The notes under the pieces were generated by a model. It saw nothing but the letters and a program-made list of their open reading frames with translations, had not been told where the DNA came from and did not search any database. Shown one piece after another: positions 43,987 to 52,215 of a stretch of 64,000 bases of DNA; position 1 is the stretch's first letter; every line of letters starts with the position of its first letter. The translations under genes and the position numbers were made by a program. This DNA comes from Peptoniphilus gorbachii (GTDB lineage Bacteria; Bacillota; Clostridia; Tissierellales; Peptoniphilaceae), in contig NZ_JAFBDH010000005.1 in the NCBI RefSeq assembly GCF_016908115.1, positions 62,001-126,000 on the forward strand, read 5' to 3'.

Positions 43987-44119
43987 TATATTAAAAGCGT
44001 TACAAACATTTAAAATTCTAAGTTTTATAAAAAAGTTATAATCGTACATATCAAAGCCTTAAACCCAGTCAACATCACACTTACAAGGTCAAGGTTCTAC
44101 AAGGCTCATATAAGCCTTT

Positions 44120-44377
44120 TTATTTTTTCTTAATACCTTTATATGCCTTATTACTTCTGTTTTCAAGATTTTTATACTCTTTTTCACTGAGTAATCTCTT
44201 TGCAGCAGTTTTAAATTCTTCACTATAAGGCATAAGGTTTTTATCCAACAGATTTCTAAGTTTAAAGGCATCTTTTTTTCTCCGCATGTGTGCATGCTAT
44301 CCGTATTTTCCGTTAACTCTTTTTATAAGCCAAGGCCTATCATAACACCTAGGCTTATATCTTATTGAAAGTTTCAT
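44120..44377 (-). pseudogene. small phage protein gene split by an in-frame TAG
   Basis: One frame encodes 26 residues from ATG 44377 (MKLSIRYKPRCYDRPW, then LIKRVNGKYG), a TAG at 44297-44299, and then 58 more residues (HAHMRRKKDAFKLRNLLDKN ... YSEEFKTAAKRLLSEKEYKN) to a TAA. Both parts look like real coding sequence (basic, helical), and the join reads naturally if TAG were one sense codon. Either a recent nonsense mutation, with possible restart at the ATG 44287 (55 aa), or readthrough. Function unknown. It follows the holin gene by 9 bp. Confidence 0.6.
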
Positions 44378-44386
44378 TTCATAAAA

Positions 44387-44695
44387 TCATTTAGCAATTT
44401 CCATTTTCCAACGATTTAATTCAAGAACCGAAGCTTCTATCATGTCATCAAGTTCTTTCTCACTTAATTTTATACCTTGTTCGTTTAACCTCATCAAGAC
44501 ATATTGTTTCTTTAATTGTCCTTGGCCTGCCTTTGTGTATATTTGCTCAGCTGCCTTTACTGCTATGTCAACTGCTTCCATTACATTAACAATTTTTTCT
44601 TTGCCGTATTTTTGTTTTAAGAGAGGCACCAAGACACCAGTGATTAGCACAGATACAATTGATAAAACTACATAAAAAATATTACTTGCATTCAT
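44387..44695 (-). CDS. phage holin, LLH family
   Basis: 102 aa. One N-terminal membrane helix (6-24: FYVVLSIVSVLITGVLVPLL) and a charged cytoplasmic helix pair with VKAAEQIY-AGQGQLKKQYVL, the pattern of the LLH holin family of Gram-positive phages. Lets endolysin pass or triggers lysis. ATG at 44695 after GGAGG; overlaps the preceding gene by 14 bp. Confidence 0.82.
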   Translation of the reverse strand: MNASNIFYVVLSIVSVLITGVLVPLLKQKYGKEKIVNVMEAVDIAVKAAEQIYTKAGQGQLKKQYVLMRLNEQGIKLSEKELDDMIEASVLELNRWKMEIAK

Positions 44696-45068
44696 TTCTA
44701 TCCTCCATAGATTCTTTAAATTCCTTAATTAGGTCCTCTTTCATTTCCCAGTCTTTAAGATTTTTAAATTCAGTATGTTGCTTAAAAAACTGATGCACTC
44801 CCACAGCTGTTGCACCAAGAAAAACTCCTTGACCAATACTCATGAGGATCCAAACAACAATTTGAATGCTATTCATGGGATCCATTCGATTGGCAAGGCT
44901 TGTCACTAAGGCAATAGGAATACCTACAATAGATAAAATTGTAGGTATTAGACTATCACTTATTCTATTGGACTTCTTTAAAGCTTTCCCTATCACAACA
45001 AGCACAGGAATCATAAAGACCAGTTCAGGACTTAAATATTCCTTTAAACTAAAGACTAAGTCTTGCAT
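44682..45068 (-). CDS. phage holin-like membrane protein
   Basis: 128 aa. Three hydrophobic helices (about 14-27, 44-60, 70-92) and a charged C-terminal tail. Size, topology and place between the endolysin and another holin indicate a second holin or antiholin. ATG at 45068 after GGGGAT, 1 bp after the amidase stop. Confidence 0.75.
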   Translation of the reverse strand: MQDLVFSLKEYLSPELVFMIPVLVVIGKALKKSNRISDSLIPTILSIVGIPIALVTSLANRMDPMNSIQIVVWILMSIGQGVFLGATAVGVHQFFKQHTEFKNLKDWEMKEDLIKEFKESMEDRNECK

Positions 45069-45069
45069 C

Positions 45070-45819
45070 CTATCCCCTCAATTCAACAGTTTGTTTTTCT
45101 TGATTCCAACCAACTTGTAAATTTAAGGCTTCTGCAAGGTCTCTTATAGATACATAATTAGTACCTTGAATATTTTTACCTCGCAAGTTAATCTCCTTGC
45201 CGTTGTAATTTATTTTTACCTTGTCGGATTTTAATATTTGATCCATAACTTTATCAATCCTTTCCTTAAGTGCCTTTTCTTGCACAGGTACACCAACACT
45301 GGACTTTGATAAATCCAATTTTATCTTTATAGGCTCTTGAACATCCTTTAGAAACTTTTCCCAAAGATTTTTTGTAAAAAAAGTTCCAGGACATCTTTTC
45401 CTGGAAACATCATAGTGCCTACAAACATTTTTTATAGGAATATTAAATTTAACCCTGAGATTTTTAACTAACTCTACTAAATTTTCATAAGCCTTCTGAT
45501 AATCTCCATCTGAATTTATACAAAGTTCAATCCCAATTGAAGTGCAGTTCCTAACACCATTTAAAGCCCTACCATGACCTTGATTATCTCCACAATGCCA
45601 AGAAGAAAAGCTATCTCCAATAATTTGCACTATCTCATGGTCATCTACAAAATAATGGGCACTTGCATTCCTATTTCCACCACCAAAAAACTTAAAGTGA
45701 TTAAAAGCGTTGGCTCCTCTTCCAGAATTACCAGTGTCATGGATAACTAAAAATTGGACTTTCTTGCCTTTTCTACTGGAATAGTTATATTTAATCGGCA
45801 TAAATTTAAACTCTAACAT
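45070..45819 (-). CDS. endolysin: N-acetylmuramoyl-L-alanine amidase with stalk-like C-domain
   Basis: 249 aa. Amidase_2/PGRP domain in about 1-150: zinc His27 in LVIHDTGNSG, second His in NASAHYFVDDHEIVQ and Cys in RHYDVSRKRCPGTFF. The C-terminus (about 195-249) reads INYNGKEINLRGKNIQGTNYV then SIRDLAEALNLQVGWNQ, like the copper amine oxidase N1/stalk repeat used for surface attachment. ATG at 45819 after AGGAGG; an in-frame extension into the xhlA gene is not used. Confidence 0.9.
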   Translation of the reverse strand: MLEFKFMPIKYNYSSRKGKKVQFLVIHDTGNSGRGANAFNHFKFFGGGNRNASAHYFVDDHEIVQIIGDSFSSWHCGDNQGHGRALNGVRNCTSIGIELCINSDGDYQKAYENLVELVKNLRVKFNIPIKNVCRHYDVSRKRCPGTFFTKNLWEKFLKDVQEPIKIKLDLSKSSVGVPVQEKALKERIDKVMDQILKSDKVKINYNGKEINLRGKNIQGTNYVSIRDLAEALNLQVGWNQEKQTVELRG

Positions 45820-45829
45820 CTTCCACCTC

Positions 45830-46168
45830 CTATTTAAGCATCGGGAAGAGATATACGACAAAACCGCTAACCAGAATTCCTATTACTACACCAAAAATTT
45901 GATTTCGCAGCTTTTCTGATTTCTCTATAGGTCTAACGAAGTGGTCTTCTTCCCTATTCTTTTTAATTTCTTTTATGTCACCTTTTATTTCTTTGGTGTC
46001 ATTAAGAATCAAGTTCATAGTTGTTTGAATTATTTTTATATTTGTTTCTGAATCATAGAGTCTAGCTTCCACCTTATTAATTCTCTCATTGGTCTTATCT
46101 GTTTTTAAATCAACGCTGTCTACCTTTTTCTCTAGTTCAGTAAATTTATCTCTTATATCTTGATCCAT
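45830..46168 (-). CDS. XhlA-like lysis-associated protein
   Basis: 112 aa. Long coiled-coil (about 1-75, heptads from EKKVDSVDLKTDKTNERINK) and one C-terminal membrane helix (FGVVIGILVSGFVVYLF). This is the shape of XhlA/hemolysin proteins that help holin and endolysin in PBSX-type phages. ATG at 46168 after AGGGTG. Confidence 0.85.
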   Translation of the reverse strand: MDQDIRDKFTELEKKVDSVDLKTDKTNERINKVEARLYDSETNIKIIQTTMNLILNDTKEIKGDIKEIKKNREEDHFVRPIEKSEKLRNQIFGVVIGILVSGFVVYLFPMLK

Positions 46169-46203
46169 ATGTCACCCTCTTTTTTGCATTAAAAAAGAAC
46201 CAC

Positions 46204-46872
46204 TTATCCGTAGTTCTTCTTGTCTTCTATTATATTTCGTATAATTTTTTGTTTTATCTTTTCCATATAATACTCGTTGTCACTATAATAGGTCATCTTA
46301 TTCAAGTTATAGGCATTCAATTGTTCTAATCTAAAAACTATCGTTTCTACTATACGCATAAGCTTGTAAGCCTGACCGCTTAAATCATAATATCTAGTTA
46401 AGTTTTTTTCTGATTTTAAGTTATCAAAATCCCAAAAATCAAAAAGTGAATTGAAAAAAATATTCAATACAGTAAAATTTGAAACAAATAATTCACTCAA
46501 TTTATTGATTTCCATTTCATTCATTATGTCTACTTCGTCTTCATCAAACGAATATCCTACAATACTTCTTCCAAAATTTCTTAATTCATTGTATCTCTTA
46601 AGCCTTAAGCTTTCCTTAAAATTTTTAATACTATGTTCAGAAACTCCTTCTTTAAATACTCTACTCAATTCTTCTGTTAAATAATATAATTCGTGATTTA
46701 ATAATTGGCCCTCACCAATCAAGAAGTTTATATATTTAATTTTTTCTTGTCTAAAAAACATTTCTTTTTCCAATGCTCTTTGACCTTTTATTTGCTTATA
46801 ACTAACATATATTGGAATTGAAGCTGCTAACAATGCACCTATTATGCTATTCAAATCAAATGAAATATCCAA
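46204..46872 (-). CDS. membrane-anchored protein, unknown, independent unit in the lysis region
   Basis: 222 aa. Helix near residues 8-24 (IIGALLAASIPIYVSYKQI), then a long helical soluble part. I recognise no family; single-anchor proteins with a helical domain in this phage position are often added genes (superinfection exclusion or defence). TTG start at 46872; the GGAG is 10 nt upstream. The gene has its own -10 (TATAAT at 46894-46899 on the minus strand), unlike its neighbours. Confidence 0.65.
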   Translation of the reverse strand: MDISFDLNSIIGALLAASIPIYVSYKQIKGQRALEKEMFFRQEKIKYINFLIGEGQLLNHELYYLTEELSRVFKEGVSEHSIKNFKESLRLKRYNELRNFGRSIVGYSFDEDEVDIMNEMEINKLSELFVSNFTVLNIFFNSLFDFWDFDNLKSEKNLTRYYDLSGQAYKLMRIVETIVFRLEQLNAYNLNKMTYYSDNEYYMEKIKQKIIRNIIEDKKNYG

Positions 46873-46879
46873 AATTATC

Positions 46880-46911
46880 ACTCTCCTCAATACTATTATA
46901 TCAAGGAGAGT
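46880..46911 (-). promoter_or_regulatory. inverted repeat spanning the -10 and ribosome site of the 222-aa gene
   Basis: ACTCTCCT and AGGAGAGT arms with a 16-bp gap that contains TATAAT. The downstream arm is the ribosome site. Either an operator over the promoter or, in longer transcripts from the late operon, a hairpin that hides the ribosome site so that only the local promoter gives product. Confidence 0.45.
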
Positions 46912-46923
46912 AACTTATAATAA

Positions 46924-47091
46924 TTATTCTTCTTCCATTTTTACTGGCATGCCATCAGCATCAAGTCCTAAAGCCTTTAAGTCTTCTAAGACTGCATCTC
47001 TCCAAATCTTTGGCACTTGTCTTACCTTTTTATTTTCAGGATTACAAGTCCTTCTTTGACGAGAAACTAAACCTACATAAAGATCTAACAT
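46924..47091 (-). CDS. small phage protein, tandem copy 2
   Basis: 55 aa: MLDLYVGLVSRQRRTCN at the start and WRDAVLEDLKALGLDADG near the end. Close relative of the next gene upstream; both resemble CD1375-like small proteins of clostridial phage tail regions. The ATG at 47091 follows GGAGG; a longer frame adds a hydrophobic segment but lacks its own ribosome site. Function unknown. Confidence 0.75.
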   Translation of the reverse strand: MLDLYVGLVSRQRRTCNPENKKVRQVPKIWRDAVLEDLKALGLDADGMPVKMEEE

Positions 47092-47161
47092 ACTTACACC
47101 TCCTTTCCTAGCAAAAAATTTGTATAAAAAAAGACTTGCTACTGCAAATCCAATTAATACA

Positions 47162-47317
47162 CTATTTGATTTTCTTACCATTCTCATCATATCCTTGATT
47201 TTTAAGTTCTTCTATGACTGCATCCCTTAAATTTGCAGGAACTAACTTAACTTCCTTGTTCTTAACATCACAAGTTCTCTTTCCTCTAATAACTAATCCC
47301 ACATATAAATCAATCAT
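47162..47317 (-). CDS. small phage protein, tandem copy 1
   Basis: 51 aa: MIDLYVGLVIRGKRTCD, then VPANLRDAVIEELKNQGYDE. Paralogue of the downstream gene (same D-L-Y-V-G-L-V opening, R-T-C, R-D-A-V). ATG at 47317 overlaps the stop of the gene before it (ATGA), after GGAGG. Confidence 0.78.
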   Translation of the reverse strand: MIDLYVGLVIRGKRTCDVKNKEVKLVPANLRDAVIEELKNQGYDENGKKIK

Positions 47318-47529
47318 GCTTGACCTCCTAAAATAGTTTCATAAATTGTTGCTAAAACTTCATCTGTTTTCTCTGCTCTTTCCAAATTCGTTTCATAATT
47401 TGTGGCTACAGCTTCAGCCAAGGCAAGGTTCGAATCATTAATACTTTCAATCCCCTTTAAAATTTCCTTAGGCACATCTTCAGCTTCTCTCAATTCCTTT
47501 AGAGACTTCTCGTTTATAAATTCAAACAT
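47314..47529 (-). CDS. small phage tail-region protein
   Basis: 71 aa, acidic, helical (EKSLKELREAEDVPKEILKG). No family recognised. ATG at 47529 after AGGAGGG, 9 bp after the tail protein. Likely a minor tail-fibre accessory. Confidence 0.65.
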   Translation of the reverse strand: MFEFINEKSLKELREAEDVPKEILKGIESINDSNLALAEAVATNYETNLERAEKTDEVLATIYETILGGQA

Positions 47530-47538
47530 ATTTCCCTC

Positions 47539-48942
47539 CTACATGTAGGCTCCAACGAATCCGTAAAGATAGAACTCTTCAGTTGCCTTTTCTTTATCAA
47601 TCCTAATTTCAACACCAACTCCCCACTTGGCAGCTGTCTTCGATGTATTCCTAAAATTATATTTTTGCCCATATAATTCCTCTGGAACAGTTTCCCAAGT
47701 TGGCTGAGCATCCATTACATTGGAGCATACCTTTATAGTCATCTTTGCCCCAGGTGCAAGTTCTGCTAAAGGATTTACAATTACCGCAGAAGGCTGCTCT
47801 GATAGTTCTTTTTTAAGCCTATACCAGGCATAGGTTAAATTCTTGCTAAAGTCAGCATAGCCTACACCAACTGCATTGTAAGAATCTTTAGCTTCTACCC
47901 TTATCTTGTGTTCTCCATTAGGAATTTTCGCAAAATCAATCTTTGGTATTGTCACACTTTGCTTGCCTTTGATTGTTCCAAGGTCCTTTATTTGCACATC
48001 GTCTATAAATAATTTTGCAGTGATTTCATCTCCGTCAGGATCTGCTGCTTCAAAGTTTATTGTAAAAGGCTTGTTTTGTTCACCATAATGAGCATTTGTC
48101 ATTGTCACCACTGGAGCAGTGTTTATCCTCTTAAAGGTATATCTTCTAACTGCAGTGGCACCGCTAGAATCAGTAACTGTAATTTCTATTGTGTTTTGCT
48201 CATTTAAAGTTAAGGCATTGAACTTACTATCATCAATATCAATTGGGTAGTCAGATTTTCTTGTTGCATTATTTACTGATGCAATAGTAACTCCATTTAG
48301 AGTAACAGTCACATTTAATTGTTGACCACTATCCCCATCATCAACAGAATAGTATCTCTTAAAGGCTTGCTTATAACCACCCCAGTCTTCGTCTTGTCCT
48401 GAAATAGTAGGTTCTTGATTTGCAATACCCTCGTAAACGTACCAGTAGCTTCCACTCTTTCCGTCATTAGGATAAGCATTTCTATTAGTTGAGGTTACAG
48501 TATCAAGTCTTGAGCCTCTATTGTATGTGATTTTATCTTTTATATAATATACGTCACCGCTTATATATTCACTGGGCCCTTTTGAACTACCACTTTTTTC
48601 AACCTGTCCATTAACTATCCTAAAATTAGATTTATGATAATCTCCATTAAAAGTGCCAAATTCTAAAAAATCAGCCTTATATGGTAATCCGCCTCTATAC
48701 TCATCACTAATAGCTAATATGCAACCAGGTATATATTTGCTCTCAAATAATTTCTCTCTATAATCAATATCGCTGTCTCCTGCACAATAACAGAATTGTC
48801 CCTTATAATACCCAATACCTAGAATTTTTTGCCAAGGATCACCATTTCGAATCCCCATTCTACTAAAATAGCCTAAATACTCTTCCTCATATCCTGATTT
48901 AAAGCTCTTTTTCTCAAACTTCCCCCATTTATAAGTTGTCAT
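47539..48942 (-). CDS. tail fibre/receptor-binding protein with Ig-like domains
   Basis: 467 aa. N-terminal part with many aromatic residues and DGD-type loops; middle (about 205-365) contains two Ig/cadherin-like repeats: VTVTLNGVTIASVNN...NTIEITVTDSSGA, then APVVTMTNAHYGEQ...FEAADPDGDEITAKLFIDD. C-terminal part binds the rest of the fibre. Likely host recognition. ATG at 48942 after AGGAG. Confidence 0.75.
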   Translation of the reverse strand: MTTYKWGKFEKKSFKSGYEEEYLGYFSRMGIRNGDPWQKILGIGYYKGQFCYCAGDSDIDYREKLFESKYIPGCILAISDEYRGGLPYKADFLEFGTFNGDYHKSNFRIVNGQVEKSGSSKGPSEYISGDVYYIKDKITYNRGSRLDTVTSTNRNAYPNDGKSGSYWYVYEGIANQEPTISGQDEDWGGYKQAFKRYYSVDDGDSGQQLNVTVTLNGVTIASVNNATRKSDYPIDIDDSKFNALTLNEQNTIEITVTDSSGATAVRRYTFKRINTAPVVTMTNAHYGEQNKPFTINFEAADPDGDEITAKLFIDDVQIKDLGTIKGKQSVTIPKIDFAKIPNGEHKIRVEAKDSYNAVGVGYADFSKNLTYAWYRLKKELSEQPSAVIVNPLAELAPGAKMTIKVCSNVMDAQPTWETVPEELYGQKYNFRNTSKTAAKWGVGVEIRIDKEKATEEFYLYGFVGAYM

Positions 48943-48959
48943 CTTCTATCACTCCTTTC

Positions 48960-49634
48960 TTAAATCACAAATCTAGCCATCTTGCTATCATAGACACCCT
49001 CGAACTCTTCTTCTCCAGTTAATAACTTAAACTGCACTTGGAACCTATTAGTATTAACACCAGTCCCAATTTGAGTACTTTGAGCAGCTAATTGTAATTT
49101 TAAATCCTGGATGAGATCCCAGTTCCCTTTGACTGTTTGGCTTGTCCTTCCTCTGCCAGCAAGGTCCCAGTACTCTTCCCAAGTAACAAAGGTCATTGAC
49201 CTATCAATGTTTATAGTCACATTTTCAACATTAGAAACCACAACTATAATATCCATCATAATCTCAACCATCTCTTGGTTGTGAACAGGAATGTAGTCAC
49301 TATATTGGTCATAATAAGCAACAGCATATAGAATTTCTCCCTTCCTTGGATCTTGTGCATATAGTCCTAGTTCCTTTAAAAGAAATCCTTCCTTGACCCC
49401 ATCATTGGATAGGCTAACAGAAATTGTACTTGTCCCATCACCATTAGCCTTTATTCCAGTCATTGTAGCCTCATAAAGTTCGTGCTTAAGTTCTTCCATT
49501 TTTAAAAGTTCTTCTGTACTTGTAATTGTTCCATCACCCACAGAAACTTTTGTAAATCGCAACTCTATCCCTATTTGACAAAGTGTCAACAGGTCCCTGC
49601 CTGCTTCCGTTAAATAATAACGTCCTCTTTGCAT
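48960..49634 (-). CDS. tail-collar-type fibre protein
   Basis: 224 aa. N-terminus YYLTEAGRDLLTLCQIG and FTKVSVGDGTI, then LKHELYEATMTGI and LLKELGLYAQDPRKGEILYAV are marks of the DUF3751/tail-collar fibre family near baseplates. The last ~30 residues (FQVQFKLLTGEEEFEGVYD) match the end of the next small protein. Confidence 0.8.
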   Translation of the reverse strand: MQRGRYYLTEAGRDLLTLCQIGIELRFTKVSVGDGTITSTEELLKMEELKHELYEATMTGIKANGDGTSTISVSLSNDGVKEGFLLKELGLYAQDPRKGEILYAVAYYDQYSDYIPVHNQEMVEIMMDIIVVVSNVENVTINIDRSMTFVTWEEYWDLAGRGRTSQTVKGNWDLIQDLKLQLAAQSTQIGTGVNTNRFQVQFKLLTGEEEFEGVYDSKMARFVI

Positions 49635-49647
49635 AATTCTTCCTTTC

Positions 49648-49830
49648 TCATACTCTCAATGCCTGCTTTCTCTCATCATATAGGCCCTCAAAGTCTTCAT
49701 CTTCTCTTAAATTTTTTAAATTTACAGAAAAATCACTTCTCATCCTAGACCAAATAACTTGCCCCTCATAAAAGAGCTTACTCTTTGTCTTCCCATTTAT
49801 AATTACTTGTTTTTTACCTCTAAAATCCAT
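49648..49830 (-). CDS. small phage protein sharing a C-terminal module with the fibre
   Basis: 60 aa. Ends FSVNLKNLREDEDFEGLYDE, parallel to the end of the 224-aa fibre protein. ATG at 49830 after AGGTGG, 8 bp after the long fibre gene. No function known. Confidence 0.65.
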   Translation of the reverse strand: MDFRGKKQVIINGKTKSKLFYEGQVIWSRMRSDFSVNLKNLREDEDFEGLYDERKQALRV

Positions 49831-49838
49831 GCAACCAC

Positions 49839-51455
49839 CTAATCTATGGCATAAATAGTGTTGGGCTTCTTTGTCTCTAGTGCCTCATAGTCAGCGAGAC
49901 TCATTTCAACCACATCTGGCTTCTTTGCAAGCTCTTCTTTTAGTTCTTCAGTCCTTTGACAAAGGTCCCCAATCCAGTCCTCAAGGTCTCTTGAATTAGA
50001 TAAAGCAAGCCACAAGCTAGAAGTCTTATATCCCCTAGTCTTACCCCTAGATAAGTCTTTACCATAAGCAGAATCCCACTTGTTATTCCATTTAGAAATC
50101 ATATCTCCAGTTACATTGTTTTTCTGTGCCCCTTCTTCAATATTTCTCAGCTTTTCTATGTCAGCTTGAGTAATTAAAGACGGAGAAATTTCTGTGTAAG
50201 TAGACCCTGACCACCTATAAATATTTTCACTAGCAAGGTCCACATAAATCTTTCCTTGCTCACCAGGGCTCGGGAATTTACTTTTTGAAGCAAACTCTAA
50301 AACATCATCAACATAAGAAGGAAGTTGTGAAGATGGGACTTTTCCGTCATTTCCCAAGCTTGCATAACCTCCTGCCCTTCCTTTATTTGACACATCTTCA
50401 GGAGTGTAATCAAGCTTCCCTGCAACAACTTCTTCCTTAGTTGCATAAGTCTTTTTCACATCTTCTGTCTTTGCATAAGGATTTAAATCATAGACCTTAA
50501 TGGCCTCTTCGGGAAGCTGTTCCTTAGGAACCTTTCCAAGCTCATTAAGAGAAGCATAACCATTGGCAGCACCCCTGTGGATTGTATCTTCCTTCTTGTC
50601 TAATTCTGCATTTATAGACTTATTGAATTTATCTAAGTCCACTTTCTTGCTATAAGCTTCCAGTTTCTCTTCAATAGCATCCTTCAAGGTATTTAAAGCT
50701 GCAATTTCTGCATAAGTTTTTTCAATATCCTTTGTTTTTGCATAAGGACTTAGATCATAGGTAGTGTCTCTCAAGGCCTCATCAGGCAATTGACTTAGGG
50801 GAACTTTTGCATTTCCGTCAAGACTTGCCATCCCATTTGAATTCCCAATTGAATCTTTAATAGAAGCATTAAACTTTAATATTTCTTCCAAAAAGTCTTT
50901 TAATAAAGCCTCCTGGTCCTGCAAAAAAATCTTATTTTCATTAAGTAAGCTATCCTTATCTAATTTATTGTTCCAGGCTGTCTTTTCCTTTTCACTAACA
51001 AACCTTCTATTCTCGTTAGTCTCAATAATGTCAGCTGAGTGTTTGGCAGGATGCTCATAAATGGTGTCTTGGTCATCAGCAAAGACAAGCTTGCCCTTAT
51101 CATCAAGCTTTAAAACTTGACTTGTTTTCCCACCATCGGGCCTTACAATCCTCTTAGAAATCTCTCTAAAAATTTCAGTTATGGAATCCTTGTTGCTTTC
51201 AAGAGCTTGAGATACTTCCAAGAAAGTATTATAAGCTTCAGGAGCCCCTTCCAGAATATCTTCAACCATCTTGGCAAGTTCAGAAGGTGTAACCTTTAAA
51301 AGTTCATCAAGAGGAGTCCCATCTTCTGTGTAAATAGTTGAAGTCAGCATCTTTGGAGATACTCTTGCAAATTTTTGCTGCGTTTCATCCCAGGATAAGA
51401 GCCACTTGTCCTTTAAAGTCCTGCTCACAGGTAAGTCCCTTAAATTATCTGTCAT
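49839..51455 (-). CDS. long tail fibre protein with repeated modules
   Basis: 538 aa. Three copies of a short unit near 205-227, 297-316 and 362-380: GMASLDGNAKVPLSQLP, GYASLNELGKVPKEQLP, GYASLGNDGKVPSSQLP, the phage fibre repeat that helps trimerise or attach the fibre. DLSPYAK/DLNPYAKT linkers separate them. The start overlaps the upstream baseplate gene by 11 bp. Host-binding part at the C-terminus. Confidence 0.82.
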   Translation of the reverse strand: MTDNLRDLPVSRTLKDKWLLSWDETQQKFARVSPKMLTSTIYTEDGTPLDELLKVTPSELAKMVEDILEGAPEAYNTFLEVSQALESNKDSITEIFREISKRIVRPDGGKTSQVLKLDDKGKLVFADDQDTIYEHPAKHSADIIETNENRRFVSEKEKTAWNNKLDKDSLLNENKIFLQDQEALLKDFLEEILKFNASIKDSIGNSNGMASLDGNAKVPLSQLPDEALRDTTYDLSPYAKTKDIEKTYAEIAALNTLKDAIEEKLEAYSKKVDLDKFNKSINAELDKKEDTIHRGAANGYASLNELGKVPKEQLPEEAIKVYDLNPYAKTEDVKKTYATKEEVVAGKLDYTPEDVSNKGRAGGYASLGNDGKVPSSQLPSYVDDVLEFASKSKFPSPGEQGKIYVDLASENIYRWSGSTYTEISPSLITQADIEKLRNIEEGAQKNNVTGDMISKWNNKWDSAYGKDLSRGKTRGYKTSSLWLALSNSRDLEDWIGDLCQRTEELKEELAKKPDVVEMSLADYEALETKKPNTIYAID

Positions 51456-52215
51456 ACTTCATGTCCACCTCGCTTCCGTCTTCAATTTCCTTCATCATTC
51501 CCACATCATCCACAGTCCACACATCAGGCATTCTTGCCCTTCTCTTAAGCCTCTTTCTTACCTGGCCAATTCCATAATAAGTAGATAAATTAAAGACCCT
51601 GTCCTCAGGCTTAACTGCCATAATAGTAATCTTCTTGGCTTTTTGCCCATACATTCCATAAAATATTTTCTGGTCTCTAATAAACTTAATTCTTATAAAT
51701 TGTGTCAAGTTAGCAGGAATAATATCTCTAGCCTTCTTTTGAAAATCATCAAGTTCTAAGTTCAATGATTCTTTTATATTTACCAGTATCTCAATTCCAT
51801 ATTTATCATAGTCAAAAGATAAAATATAATTTCCCTTGCCTAAATATAAATCTAACCACTCTTCAAAGGTTCTGTGGGTCCAAATTCTGGCCATATTCCA
51901 AAGGGCATAAATCTTTTTTCTCTGGTCTTCCAGATCACCCTTTATATTCTCATCATCAATTAACTTTTTATAAGCACTTAGTCCAAGTTTATCTGCTGAT
52001 CCAATATATAAATTTTCCATTAAAGAATTAAATTTCGCCCAAAGATTAGAAAGTTCAATGTTTTCTCTAACTCTTATATTAGTAAATTCAGCACCTTTCC
52101 CAATAATATCCTGTGGCAGGTGCCTACCTACATCAACATCGCGATTTATAGAAATCACATCTTCAAGCTCATGGAGATTGACATTATTTACATCAACATT
52201 AAATTTCTTATCCAT
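51445..52215 (-). CDS. baseplate protein, YmfQ/DUF2313 family
   Basis: 256 aa. Position after the baseplate J gene, with motifs WNMARIWTHRTFEEWL and IIPANLTQFIRIKF (N-rich beta strand end), matches gpI-like/XkdU proteins that link the baseplate to fibres. ATG at 52215 overlaps the stop of the J gene; ribosome site GAGGT. An upstream in-frame extension is rejected. Confidence 0.8.
   Translation of the reverse strand: MDKKFNVDVNNVNLHELEDVISINRDVDVGRHLPQDIIGKGAEFTNIRVRENIELSNLWAKFNSLMENLYIGSADKLGLSAYKKLIDDENIKGDLEDQRKKIYALWNMARIWTHRTFEEWLDLYLGKGNYILSFDYDKYGIEILVNIKESLNLELDDFQKKARDIIPANLTQFIRIKFIRDQKIFYGMYGQKAKKITIMAVKPEDRVFNLSTYYGIGQVRKRLKRRARMPDVWTVDDVGMMKEIEDGSEVDMKYDR

Larger units (their letters stand above)
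43815..44119. other. gene-free stretch between cassette and lysis region
   Basis: No convincing gene on either strand. It holds a perfect hairpin AAAAGAAC-TTGT-GTTCTTTT (43831-43850), two terminators (43920-43951 and 43957-43986), and about 100 bp of AT-rich DNA with no sign I recognise. Confidence 0.6.

Noticed and set aside
44089-44295. 68-aa minus-strand frame in the lysis region
   Set aside because: It lies in another frame of the amber-split gene at 44120-44377, which reads as a far more normal protein; this frame is a shadow.
44325-44360. Inverted repeat ATAAGCC...GGCTTAT as a terminator
   Set aside because: No T run on the minus strand and it lies inside the amber-split gene.
47092-47190. 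Hydrophobic N-terminal extension of the second small tail protein
   Set aside because: It overlaps the first paralogue in another frame, and the ATG at 47091 has its own GGAGG.
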